Source of the DNA: Candidatus Cloacimonadota bacterium
Lineage (GTDB): Bacteria; Muiribacteriota; UBA6191
DNA: 35,627 bases
Direction of reading: 5' to 3'
Assembly: GCA_019454875.1 (NCBI GenBank)
Contig: JACFNL010000013.1
Location: 13,893-49,519 of the forward strand
Shown here: one piece after another, positions 22,701 through 26,623 of the stretch
Position numbering within the stretch: the first letter of the stretch is position 1
Layout: each line of letters begins with the position of its first letter
Notes under the pieces: model-generated
What the model was told of the DNA's origin: nothing
Database searches by the model: none
What the model saw: only the letters and a program-made list of their open reading frames with translations
Program-made: the position numbers and the translations under genes

Positions 22701-23849
22701 GCCATTTCCAATAGCAATGTGGAAGATAAGGCGATTTTGGGTACCCATATCAACTTTGCGGCAATTCCCACGGCTAGAATTAACAATGGTTCATTCGGTT
22801 GGAGTCATCTTGAAAATGGGGCTATAGGATCGGCCCAGATTGGTTCCCGTTATCTGTTTACCAGCTCCTTTGGTAATTCTCAGGTATCTCTGGCTAAATT
22901 GACGGCCGATCCAACAATCGGTCACTTTATTTTCAAAGATGCTAGCTTTACCGGGGCTCAGATAAACGCCGATACCTTGTCAGGCGAAAAAATTGCAACC
23001 AATCAGATTGAAACAGGCAATTTGGCAGTATCCGCCATTGCAACCGCAAAACTTACTAATGTCATAGAACGAAACAAGCTGGTTCTTGATTCGATTACTC
23101 GTGATAAATTCACAGCGGGCAGTTTTATCAATAATTTAAATGTGATTGAGAACAACAGTCTTAACCATACAAATTTTGTTTCCAATTCCGTGAATGCAAT
23201 CGATCCCAATTTAAAATTTCCATCCAAGGTAATGCTCGGAAGTAATTTTGATAAAATCCTGGGAACAGGATTTGACTGGTTATTATCAGCCGATATGCAC
23301 AACCTGCCATCCAGGCTGTTTAAGGATTTGGACGGCCGTAATTTTTCAACCACAAATGGAGAAAAACTTGAATCTGCCCAGATTCGTGACGGAATTGTGG
23401 GTGCCTCTTCCATTCCAAATGCCTTCTTTACTACAGAACACCTGGACTCCAGCAATTCAAGAATCAAAAATATGTTTTATCTGGGCCCAACAGATACAGA
23501 TACCAATGTAGATGGGGAACACTGGCATTTCAGAGCACTTGCTCCCCAGGCCTGCCCTACGGGATTTCAGATTCCAGCGGTCGGGCAGGAGTTTTGTGTT
23601 TCCTCATCTGATGAAACCGCCCAAACCCCCTTTGCTCTGGTTAATACATGCTCAAGCAAAGGTGCCAGGCTATGTAATCTTGCCGAAATTACCGTGGTCT
23701 GCAAAGCAGGAGCCTATGTGGTTTCTGAATTTATGGCCGACAAAATGCTACAGGTCAAAAAGAATGCCAGCACCTGTAACTATGAATTTGAAAATGCCGT
23801 GAACCTGAACTCAGGTTCCTACTCCGGCCTTTGTTGTATGAGTCACTGA
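7254..23849 (+). CDS. Giant (5,531 aa) exported modular fibre protein
   Basis: Complete, ~600 kDa. The ATG at 7254 has no clear Shine-Dalgarno. Residues 1-39 form a signal peptide (hydrophobic core ~24-35, cleavage near VPFGA-S), with an unusually long n-region, so an internal start is possible. Residues ~41-150 match the 'YQG' domain pattern (EFTGLLT..., NGTFSI, ending PRSSYALRF). A fibre section (~200-1410) has four degenerate 'DxD...YxxDPxxxSRLNxL' motifs (298-325, 841-870, 909-932, 1177-1203) and HQH at 510-512 and 1320-1322. Then come Kelch/TolB-like propellers ~1413-2494, solenoid ~2498-2822, Kelch ~2828-3092, solenoid ~3093-3664, two BNR-like blocks ~3666-4356 split by a short solenoid, solenoid ~4358-5324, and a cysteine-rich cap. 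Likely operonic with the upstream paralogue. A surface adhesin or recognition fibre is inferred; the true ligand is unknown. Confidence 0.93.
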   Translation: MGNLLHDILKQSAQILNRTGFVCQLMLFVVLISVPFGASDQVIEFTGLLTHPSEGPYNQEVHARVQVIHRDFSIQDEEEAETVVWEKTYSPIIVYNGTFSILMDEDDSFRKINAEVFESQVDYEFDPDTNPTRISRGILPRSSYALRFYFRRTVESEEERIRPDFNFDGSPFSVSSVPLSGNSEKFGQLTVSYFPELLSERGSLIEIDPFANATATAQHGLLIENGSLEVITSGPDSQALNMEGAFYLRNVTLKTGTIDMARGDIRIKSLCMSSDCKAANPVFSSPLYVYNKMEFNRFLDRDSIDEAIPYVIEPSKTSRITNLVIANSGGVSAPPAILLSGEANFTVEGRTAISLLGAGSEIDVKTGKLSLEMPTDLKNTTTTTKFRLRPDGELGQNATEKENFRKDTFHKVIADRMVNAVESPSGDTVAGAYVLKPSGSSNIAAIQFRFENKAESLEKINDRIRTRYPNNNDRLLKVIFDPILTGEMLDNLVKGDQGGNLDQLNFFEFHQHDLIGQASAQELLEIINDPRFTDNAKISAAKISNDLVKETTLNQIWLAQAYFMQPDLLDSLFVRGNVLVNYDSAAPIVFGGNPDENRPYLGAVTASIGGKRSLYFLKEGFANAGTIMNFNAAGLRLYQNLNIRTHHDIPLPANLFSGGEMRLLGNLDVGRDFISMGKLFLGNADGSGTAESLINSRRVTNVFEISAPYFFNRFSEYYSAPMTSSRWLNLEAESIGFTGPSRLLNIQGDFDIQNNLKGTNFKTENGNNWVTFDRMNTANTGYYSDPHADSTWNDLTIIGSLDISGDISVEGDIEISGQIRASDGNVSVDTRIDQDLIASAFVDLDSDPAGLGRTMLLDPNSLSRLNHLQFDLGAVMYGTPKIAGNVVVGTEFRSDLDLQINSTLYTPRFLDLDDLSYIADPNQLSRLNQLTLTSTLNTAILSAYAVQIANNLAVGQNATFTDNGRFHSQMEIRSELRQLALTSDHQLFRVDNDGVIYAYSADIGGDTGLRMGEFSGSLTVGRTATILPPAYFNNSDVWVFQNYSIENSLGQSLINLDSAGNLLMVSSLYTTGTLRFDTGATRGIISSTDWKIGSENASVRQIVLERNDEQRLDVEVDNILAVKVDNSLDFSESLHFFQIIDSDNQTYSVIPIGVTTLRSLSSFSLSAVTVPTQTILFSSLGDLEEADYILDPSLESRVKDLVVSAPMPISGLLNVARNPSEPTNYSSKVSIRTNLSTGNANVITVADQFFMTRLGEIDSRLDLEHFGSFELRDSSLKLGIGPSEVSISKLSMTTLIILPAQSFDPMTASTQPVYYADHLHQHEEMGGIRYSQLARRDIDNTFDEKLRFSRDSESIRLQPSTTISAQWSSFNTTGSQRTLPFVLSLDNTFLLAQGMDGSTVLSSVLQYNSTSMSLELTGSDNSFSVTMASLTADSQNGFVYSIGGISANNPISAVSRLKLIDADFDQSLTLPLNLARSHSLSHAGNVYIFGGYTQSAQGIQYVTQSISRQPPFGFVLGGTAHNLPQDLVETEIYISNGRLYRTTASDFTHSHLIASEANDIREASLSPNGFNVCYHTSDNRLFVRDLLLQKLTINGINGHSCQWGQGSEQEFVYFINSPTMEGELYRIRRDGVGLVSLGKPEIFARHLHISKDSEVAIIGRITENAPGEELYVKKSDLSFHSVLGDGSSQNPRISQEIFYPQRVNNSLYFTSSSLSSNLSTNLFRSNPDGTYQEQMSYIPQGLLERPVILDSSEALLVVSAYASITNHIPVDFQSGCVAAYRGYAYLIGAGPQANQVWQYDPRVDSYRELSEPLPFSSSPFACADDKNGLVYLKSGSSFWHYNLLEQKVYPLPDSLSSNAGAMAYGGGFLWFLESRTAGISELFRYNPGTLVWEARANPATFVENPSLAATDDFILALGVSAAPFAKQYSITSNTYADATAYWPLNRENPALLSLSSTRIIVAGGSEGATPVTSLADFTPLVNQFTARAEMPVALSRAGVFSTGHQILLFGGTEEPRRLVIQPLNAQDSQDFVQVLRHSLVSSSTQFETSAPAFRFASRAKSNVVAYVNQNQSINLFNLDTKIHSSLSATSPVLSLQFAQNSDTVYYSHLNAGIEKIHRLKIDGSGALNISDAYLGSATVHRLGFVNEEESRIYFLRSAGATPLQIYRGYLNQITDAEQVLADTNVAEIAFYQKANMQTTQASALLVSSSTALSALATYSLPGLYLNKVLRLKDSTVVSARAMDQNTNLYYFEDGGSSPLVLTQFSGTEWANLPSLSNKPNQIRFWWTDGVNQEIREGNLGSLPTAPVLISNAEHSFNAPSINLEPSLQKSFLHGSRIYVIQGKNIYRSQALGSSTADLLFSLYDSQPTLLGEWIQVFQARNRIYVYGLHSRKVWEYEPLGKSLREIYFVPSSFGDGVLGASQNQLVFAAKDSVTGISVLTSILEEDSLIARSSSETSVESEPLRLMAINPSGRLYSQRFMGPANITVETISGGTGNTGILDGTLGGSDFVNNAVTNSAIASLSVSSQAIASDQIPAQALLANSLESKHLKSLSVNSAKLISEAITSEKLAIATLATNRVLASSLLNEDFAPAVIESRHIAPLSINSSSIVSQTLISGNLKRDSLLLEDFDSLAIASKQVENFTIIDEDIAPLTIETRHFREGSVVTTAVQNLSVTRDKIQPFSLDTTRFQTQGIATIDIATQTITHDLLLQDSVTSVKIAEHTSGISTLNILDLNVTEDKIADLAVDRTKIATNAIEHDDINNLTITNRELGAGSIDTNKIINNSIDNVSLRTDALTIDKLADQSIDTVDIKDGEIISRHFYEGGKGDKFTRFNLSGLSTRNNRAALGIFENFLYILGGDGTQTGVKISLMDGKSTALNVPGLPADVSIHAASPSTLYIMSGLNLHGYDFNSESLNPVIVSPIYQPNAGQRGLFFNNRFFVIGPNTSSSSRSFHYNFSGGWAGYNTDSEPDNFMQAAGLGTSLYYFSNGNLNVSNNVGQFWTGSALAGLGDRQGSITLALEDLLYIFGGNGGTNEILTYDPVSTNLSRLTTQNFSVNLSNADSNQILVHQGRFYVVGFSGAIANTLVIWHPRLDASIDNRNLVVDSVASANIQTNSLSSIVFATEAFDSARIVDFSILNQDIENNVLLGNSIDKGILSSVHFVDQSFTEDKIDDASVDQRVVVSYSLLDSDIASDAITEVKLAPASIGYEEIVSYTITSNLIGTNQITLEKVAINSILGEDINPSEINTQDLADLNIEAVNIDNQQLDSSHILNQNLVFRHFDSLSLTRDKIRTHTLLGDVFASSSITGSTQILDLSIDSSHILSFNITLGKVTNQSGARLINSVFVTNSLTDADFVAASITEDKILTASLGISIFESESLNDESFAQNAITTDKLVLASFTESQMATKTLTFGNFAHFTMGNSRFDNQSIYGPKLIDQTLISDNFRSLGLGSSISADAITDTRILNYSILDQTIANQQITASVLAQMSITGTQIQTNTLQTAKVSTLQVTTRKLRPDHIRNENLGNTTISSNQIREAGLKGINIVDGVLNGNKLDASSLRGSEFATNSIATQKLSGIHGESVGRFQITSNQIRNEGILSASIAVDAITSSVKFASSDVFEGFNFTNRSIRGDSIVSYTLRHEQIGLDQILPEHLTEAVISPQYSKDPDAETAVTATTSSFQIASQNILKLQRVNETTVFAAVNSLNQIHRSINGGNFDPVGPACPSGSVSAQFMLDTSHGYMACQGQLYYMSLDQSSLSSPVAQFAGTIKNLHFFDVSRGLILHVNGLVSTIRYTQDGGRNTSVVASSQYLTPWTVWRDKVAFATSPPSPTAGELYTSTNQGQSFASCAYNPSSAQFSLAHHQNEGRLYGVFEPNTLTMNTPQFAEVHPDCTHTIILALPGDTRPWSMPINLSDRFYIGVSQNYSAGSVVGMLEINLTSAKQRQIHPHFVSYAAHEVADQPVLQEPFVLDSHTFVLAENSQGAIRVNLDIYQHIESASLTGNSLADASLVTGIFMENSITGDRVLASELSSRTIKNSGFYHGDFQIRQLGSDIFSKVFSHNGSLILGLETGSQNLKRSLDSGLTWNPVNGLPNFVTKSTKLASCHIQGQAVICTTNKSSVIISSDGGANFTEVNDTPLSRDITGWAFDSTNFLIVGVNNSNQMIAASFDPNTNQFVELRNQSGLIVIDETAANTVPIKLHFFDGNRGHLSVFNKDNLEQGPFLYETLNRGESWSALTASSDGAEASYFALDTNSYWASQGEFLRLPDNSLVNPDCSEITAIHFFKPSHGLITCKDNKVLYTVDGGNTFSDLFLLPASSYSIALSGKGKALLSVLNHGLYEVSIRDLHQPFVNLTAADFNGADKVQSYQILPGGLDASRIVDGAIGGNALALASLGDYKMADGSVTSDKIRDRSLLAESIGIGALTAGKLGPNAISGSSIKASIITSLQIKDGSITSRELASGVLTGDALGEGSITEIKLRTGAMTGNILANASILTTHLVDASFEDNQFVDGSFLGAHFQNATINTDRFIVPLNLTDNKIYPKTLLNSAFTAGSINSRVLMDLSLFGRNFSNASLSVSELEDGSIQEIKWREDSILHSMLAMDIATMSRFGLEVVSGHHFVDRQITRDRFTVANSTIHSDLLSSSSFTSRELAPAAITSGKFSTLATEQLISSKIANQQVGASIVDGLILEPKFTNNAFTTNDLAENVITNSRLASSILTRGHLGENTIAGSKFDDNSIDAIHLVSGSDFFVKLQDNAITDSNISTRVIRGNHFLAGSIALDRFLPNALFSGQLGSMDQGVLADGSISGKALRVSTMTTLIVDDLQITAEKIADLDLPGTLLADDVITSSNTASVTLSDGKFVALTLVTEDFSPNFINSKIQSGSLTGGEFVRGFLNQSHLAASSISTVKLSDSGITSRVVLNQTILTDKFNNLGLNTIRVFADLGNEDFATDSILAASINGTLDSRVVADGSITSDKVLDGSIGSASFSANSIGGNKIAAGLNQGKLLDQVITNQKLSTTNKIQGTQLANNQVTNAKILDYAITNDKISGISGTKFVSLSSDRIQTHGLGSAAINNSTMDSIRILDGSITEDAIFNGTLLNRSFGAGSINEDKITPGSLSPAKLALGAIGAGKIRNSTLDASDFADGAISNSNVEDKAILGTHINFAAIPTARINNGSFGWSHLENGAIGSAQIGSRYLFTSSFGNSQVSLAKLTADPTIGHFIFKDASFTGAQINADTLSGEKIATNQIETGNLAVSAIATAKLTNVIERNKLVLDSITRDKFTAGSFINNLNVIENNSLNHTNFVSNSVNAIDPNLKFPSKVMLGSNFDKILGTGFDWLLSADMHNLPSRLFKDLDGRNFSTTNGEKLESAQIRDGIVGASSIPNAFFTTEHLDSSNSRIKNMFYLGPTDTDTNVDGEHWHFRALAPQACPTGFQIPAVGQEFCVSSSDETAQTPFALVNTCSSKGARLCNLAEITVVCKAGAYVVSEFMADKMLQVKKNASTCNYEFENAVNLNSGSYSGLCCMSH
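8145..10862 (+). repeat. Fibre-shaft section with four degenerate 'YYxDP...SxLNxL' motifs
   Basis: Four copies are readable: bases 8145-8228 (FLDRDS...IEPSKTSRITNL), 9774-9863 (FVDLDS...LDPNSLSRLNHL), 9978-10049 (FLDLDDLSYIADPNQLSRLN) and 10782-10862 (FSSLGD...LDPSLESRVKDL). The parent motif (YYDxxNTxYYxDPxxTSxLNxL) is widespread in phage tail-fibre and endosialidase-chaperone-linked proteins. Copies are unevenly spaced, with beta-rich sequence between them. Confidence 0.6.
11490..14735 (+). other. Large Kelch/TolB-like propeller array (giant protein 2)
   Basis: About 1,080 residues, long enough for several propellers. Kelch-type strands with a double glycine or near variant are readable (FVYSIGG, VYIFGGY, AYLIGAG, RIIVAGG, ILLFGG), interleaved with TolB-like strands (LSPNGFNVCYHTSDNRLF, RSNPDGTYQEQM). 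Alternation suggests at least three consecutive propellers; exact blade counts cannot be given by eye. Confidence 0.6.
14745..15720 (+). repeat. Decapeptide solenoid block 2a (giant protein 2)
   Basis: About 32 repeats by length (for example LADQSIDTVD, VTEDKIADLAV, TITNREL). More acidic than the other blocks (ED, DD pairs). Confidence 0.85.
15735..16530 (+). other. Kelch-like propeller block (giant protein 2)
   Basis: About 265 residues with Kelch strands FLYILGGDG, FFVIGP, LLYIFGGNGG followed by 'LTYDPVSTNLSRL', and FYVVGFSG. This size fits a single propeller inserted between solenoid blocks 2a and 2b. Confidence 0.65.
16531..18245 (+). repeat. Decapeptide solenoid block 2b (giant protein 2)
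   Basis: About 57 repeats by length, uninterrupted, with no cysteine seen. Typical units are FTEDKIDDAS, ITEVKLAPAS, ITEDKILTAS. Confidence 0.85.
18250..19225 (+). other. BNR/Ycf48-like propeller block 1 (giant protein 2)
   Basis: About 325 residues with Asp-box-like repeats (RSINGGNF, YTQDGGRN, STNQGQSF) and intervening 'F-D-x-S-x-G' strands. It carries several cysteines, unlike the solenoid. Confidence 0.6.
19230..19370 (+). repeat. Short solenoid spacer block 2c between two BNR-like propellers
   Basis: Only four or five decapeptides (SLTGNSLADAS, SITGDRVLAS) separate the two BNR-like blocks. It is the shortest solenoid in the window. Confidence 0.75.
19375..20322 (+). other. BNR/Ycf48-like propeller block 2 (giant protein 2)
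   Basis: About 315 residues with clear Asp-box motifs: RSLDSGLTW, ISSDGGANF, ETLNRGESW and YTVDGGNTF. The regular ~S/T-x-D/N-x-G-x-T-W/F spacing supports a sialidase/Ycf48-type propeller fold. Catalytic sialidase residues were not identified. Confidence 0.7.
20325..23225 (+). repeat. Decapeptide solenoid block 2d, the longest (giant protein 2)
   Basis: About 965 residues, or roughly 95 repeats, with no intervening globular domain and no cysteine seen. Best-conserved units read I-x-D-G-S-I-T-S-x-K (ADGSVTSDKI, KDGSITSREL, ADGSITSDKV, LDGSITEDAI). Codons for equivalent positions differ from copy to copy. Confidence 0.88.
23226..23849 (+). other. C-terminal cap with HxH-x8-CPxG signature (giant protein 2)
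   Basis: HWH lies at bases 23520-23528 (residues 5423-5425); eight residues later comes CPTGF (C5434), then FCVSS, a GARLCNLAEI segment and a terminal CCMSH. 'G-x-R-L-C-x-x-x-E' is reminiscent of C-type-lectin/FGE-like folds, which would suit a binding head, but this is a weak resemblance. The order of motifs matches giant protein 1. Confidence 0.7.
23801..23818. other. Short perfect inverted repeat near the giant-gene/ppc convergence
   Basis: GAACCTG, four bases, CAGGTTC: a 7-bp stem with a 4-base loop inside the last codons of giant gene 2, 44 bases beyond the ppc stop on the minus strand. On that strand it is followed by a short T-containing run (ACGGCATTTT), so it could act as a weak terminator for ppc. 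It may also be chance. Confidence 0.3.
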
Positions 23850-23861
23850 TAAATCAGTTCT

Positions 23862-26612
23862 TTACCCTGTAGTTCTTTCACCTGCGGCAATGGCATTCAC
23901 CAAGGCTAAAAGCCTCTCCAGCAATTCGGAACAATCCAGGTTATTGGCCCTGGCCTGACGGAACTGAAACAACAGTTCAATCTGGGATGCGTGCAGGCAG
24001 GATAATGCCCTCTCTCGCAATTTGAGCGTACGGGCCAGCCTCGGTCGGCGATCCGAAAAATCTCCACCAAGTAAAATGCCTAGCCCGTTGCGGCTCAAAC
24101 CAAACTCCCTAAGAATTTTGGACAGAAAAAGGGAACGCAGGGAAGGATCGGAAACCAGACCGGCATAGCGTTCCATCCAGGCCGCACTAGCACTGTTAAT
24201 TCCCGTGTCAATGTTAAGAAAAACATAACGAAGAAAGGGCCACCGTGAAACCTCGTCCTTTAAACGGGAAAATTCTTCAGGCTCCTTATCCATCAATTCA
24301 TGGATAGCCGAACCTACCCCATACCACCCCGGCAAGTAAAAGCGGGCCTGATTCCAGGCAAAGACCCAGGGAATGGCTCTGAGATCATCCAGTCTTCTTT
24401 CAGCATTCCGACGCGATGGACGGGAGCCCATCCGATTTTCTTCGATTACATCAATCGGAGTAGCCTCGGAAAAGAAATTTACAAAACCAGGCAGTTCCCA
24501 CAGCTCACGGTAAGCCTGACGGCTTCTTTCAGAAAGCCTTTGCAATATGGGCACACAAGGATTTTCCAAAAGTTTTGGCTCCTTGTGAGTCAATGTCGTT
24601 GCAAATACCCCTGCCTGCAAAAGCTCCAGATGGTAGGAAGCGTTCAACTGATTGGCATATTTCTGTGCAATGGTTTCTCCCTGTTCTGTCATGCGGATAT
24701 CTCCGATCAGACTTCCCCAGGGCAAGGCTTCCAAAAACCGCTCCGTGGGACCAGCGCCTCGGCTGACAGTGCCACCCCTGCCATGAAAAAAGGCTATTTT
24801 ATATCCAGCCTCCCTAGCCACCTCTTGCAGACCTTTCTGAGCCTTCTGAAGCTCCCACTGGCTGACAAAAATACCTCCATCTTTACTGGAATCACTATAA
24901 CCAATCATCACCTGCTGGGTTTTATCCTTTAAAAGCATAGCCTGAATCAAGGGATGGGAAAACCAATCCCTCAGAATCTGTGGAGCCCTTAACAAATCAT
25001 CCACAGTCTCAAACAAAGGCACAATTGGCAGAGAGGGAATTAACTCCCCGGTATCGCTCATCACAAAAAGCCCGGCTTCACGACAAAGCAATACTACAAT
25101 AAGCATATCCGAAAGAGAGCGGGTCATACTTACAATCACGGAACCTAAACCGTCAGGTCCAAATTCACGAATATGCTCAGAAACAGCCCTTAAGGCTGAC
25201 AATACGGTGGTAGCATCCTGAGGCAGCGGTAAATACGGGTTAGCAAAAGCCCTTTTGGTTTTAAGCTCGGAATTAAGAAAGTTTATGCGTTCTTCCTGGG
25301 TAGAGTTATGCCATATCTCAGGGTCTAGTCCCGAGGCTTGTAATAACTCTAAAAAGGCCTTTTCATGCATGGCACTGTTCTGACGAATATCCAGTCTTGC
25401 ACCAAAAAATCCAAATACGGCCACCTGTCTTTCCAAATCAAAAAGATCCTGTCTGGCAGCTCTTTGGGCCCCACTGTCTATCAGAACAAGCCGTAAAATA
25501 CGCAAGTCTTCCTGAAGCTCACAGGGTCTTACATAATGAAATGATTTTTCCGAAGCCGGGATTAAGGTCTGATCCTGCCGGATCGGTAGTCTGATCAAAC
25601 ATAACTTAATCCACAATCCCAAAGGCTCATCCAGTTCTTCCTGAGATGGCAAATAGCCGGTAATACTCAGATAGGAATATAACTTCTGCAAAAATTCTTC
25701 CGGGTGATTTAACTGTTTTGCCGAAAAACTAAACCTGTCCTTGGCCTTTCTTAGAGCCGAAGACAAGGACAACAATGCCGTAGTCCTCAAAGATCTCAGG
25801 GTAGATTTAGTAACTTCTTCAGTTACAAAAGGATGCCCGTCACGGTCTCCCCCGACCCATGATCCAAAGCTCAAACGGGGCATTTTTTCAGGATTGGGCA
25901 ATTCATTGGTTAAAACACCAACCTGCTTTAAACTCTGTAAAAGTCGTTTATCCAGTTCAGGCAGACAAACGGGAAACACATCTCTTAAATAATACAAAGT
26001 CTGTTCCAGCTCAGATTCCACACGGGGTTTACTGGTATGTACTACAGCCGTACGAAAAATTCTCTCCAGCACCACCAGAATCTGATCCCGAATCCCATCC
26101 TGTTCCCGGGGTGTATACATCTGGTTCTCACGGCGAACCAGAAGGGTATAGAGTTCACGAAAATGAGCCAGAACAATGTTTCTTTTGGCTTCAGTAGGAT
26201 GAGCTGTCAGAACAGGTTCAACCCGGATCTGTGAAAGATTGGACAAAATTTCATCCAGACTGTATCCGGAATCCAGAACCTGTCTGAGTCTGTGCTCCCA
26301 AAGTCCATTGTCTTCCGTAGCCGTACTACTGGATTCCAGCTTTCTGCGGTACTGATTAGCCGCATTTTCTTCGGCCATATTCAGTAACTGAAAACCCAGG
26401 GCCAGCACCTGCACAGCCTCAAGGTTCTGACAATCCAGAATTTCCGGGCCTGGTTTATCCTGAATGCAGTCCAAAAGTTCTGACAGGTGGTTTTTTTGTA
26501 GATCACAAAGAACCTGAGCCAGACAGTTTTTCAGAAACAAAAAATCATTACTGACCTTGTCGAATAATTCATCTAGGGTGGTATCCATAAAACCCATCGG
26601 GACAGAAAACAA
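23862..26612 (-). CDS. ppc: Phosphoenolpyruvate carboxylase
   Basis: Catalyses PEP + HCO3- to oxaloacetate + phosphate, replenishing the TCA cycle; cytoplasmic. At 916 residues it is near the usual bacterial length (E. coli 883). Visible signatures: VLTAHPTE with catalytic H138, SWVGGDRDGHP 251-261, GYSDSSKDGG 571-580, FHGRGGTVSRG 609-619 and the C-terminal AIAAGERTTG. The start taken is TTG at 26612; ATG codons at 26597 and 26588 are equally plausible and none has a clear Shine-Dalgarno. Of the four aspartate-inhibitor contacts known in E. coli (R587, K773, R832, N881), the arginines appear kept (R618, R866) but K773 aligns with S807 and N881 with T914. It lies 11 bp downstream of the membrane-anchored hydrolase gene and 12 bp tail-to-tail from giant gene 2. 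Confidence 0.97.
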   Translation of the reverse strand: MFSVPMGFMDTTLDELFDKVSNDFLFLKNCLAQVLCDLQKNHLSELLDCIQDKPGPEILDCQNLEAVQVLALGFQLLNMAEENAANQYRRKLESSSTATEDNGLWEHRLRQVLDSGYSLDEILSNLSQIRVEPVLTAHPTEAKRNIVLAHFRELYTLLVRRENQMYTPREQDGIRDQILVVLERIFRTAVVHTSKPRVESELEQTLYYLRDVFPVCLPELDKRLLQSLKQVGVLTNELPNPEKMPRLSFGSWVGGDRDGHPFVTEEVTKSTLRSLRTTALLSLSSALRKAKDRFSFSAKQLNHPEEFLQKLYSYLSITGYLPSQEELDEPLGLWIKLCLIRLPIRQDQTLIPASEKSFHYVRPCELQEDLRILRLVLIDSGAQRAARQDLFDLERQVAVFGFFGARLDIRQNSAMHEKAFLELLQASGLDPEIWHNSTQEERINFLNSELKTKRAFANPYLPLPQDATTVLSALRAVSEHIREFGPDGLGSVIVSMTRSLSDMLIVVLLCREAGLFVMSDTGELIPSLPIVPLFETVDDLLRAPQILRDWFSHPLIQAMLLKDKTQQVMIGYSDSSKDGGIFVSQWELQKAQKGLQEVAREAGYKIAFFHGRGGTVSRGAGPTERFLEALPWGSLIGDIRMTEQGETIAQKYANQLNASYHLELLQAGVFATTLTHKEPKLLENPCVPILQRLSERSRQAYRELWELPGFVNFFSEATPIDVIEENRMGSRPSRRNAERRLDDLRAIPWVFAWNQARFYLPGWYGVGSAIHELMDKEPEEFSRLKDEVSRWPFLRYVFLNIDTGINSASAAWMERYAGLVSDPSLRSLFLSKILREFGLSRNGLGILLGGDFSDRRPRLARTLKLRERALSCLHASQIELLFQFRQARANNLDCSELLERLLALVNAIAAGERTTG

Positions 26613-26623
26613 AAATTAAAGAC

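Noticed and set aside
138..23511. Many minus-strand and alternate-frame open frames of 60-150 codons inside the giant genes
   Set aside because: They lie wholly inside intact giant reading frames, have skewed Ser/Leu/Val-rich translations that mirror the repeats, and show no start signals or family motifs. Repetitive codon use leaves the opposite strand poor in stops.
24300..24932. 210-codon plus-strand open frame inside ppc
   Set aside because: It is antisense to a highly conserved part of ppc that carries the catalytic FHGRGG region. Its translation shows no recognisable domain.
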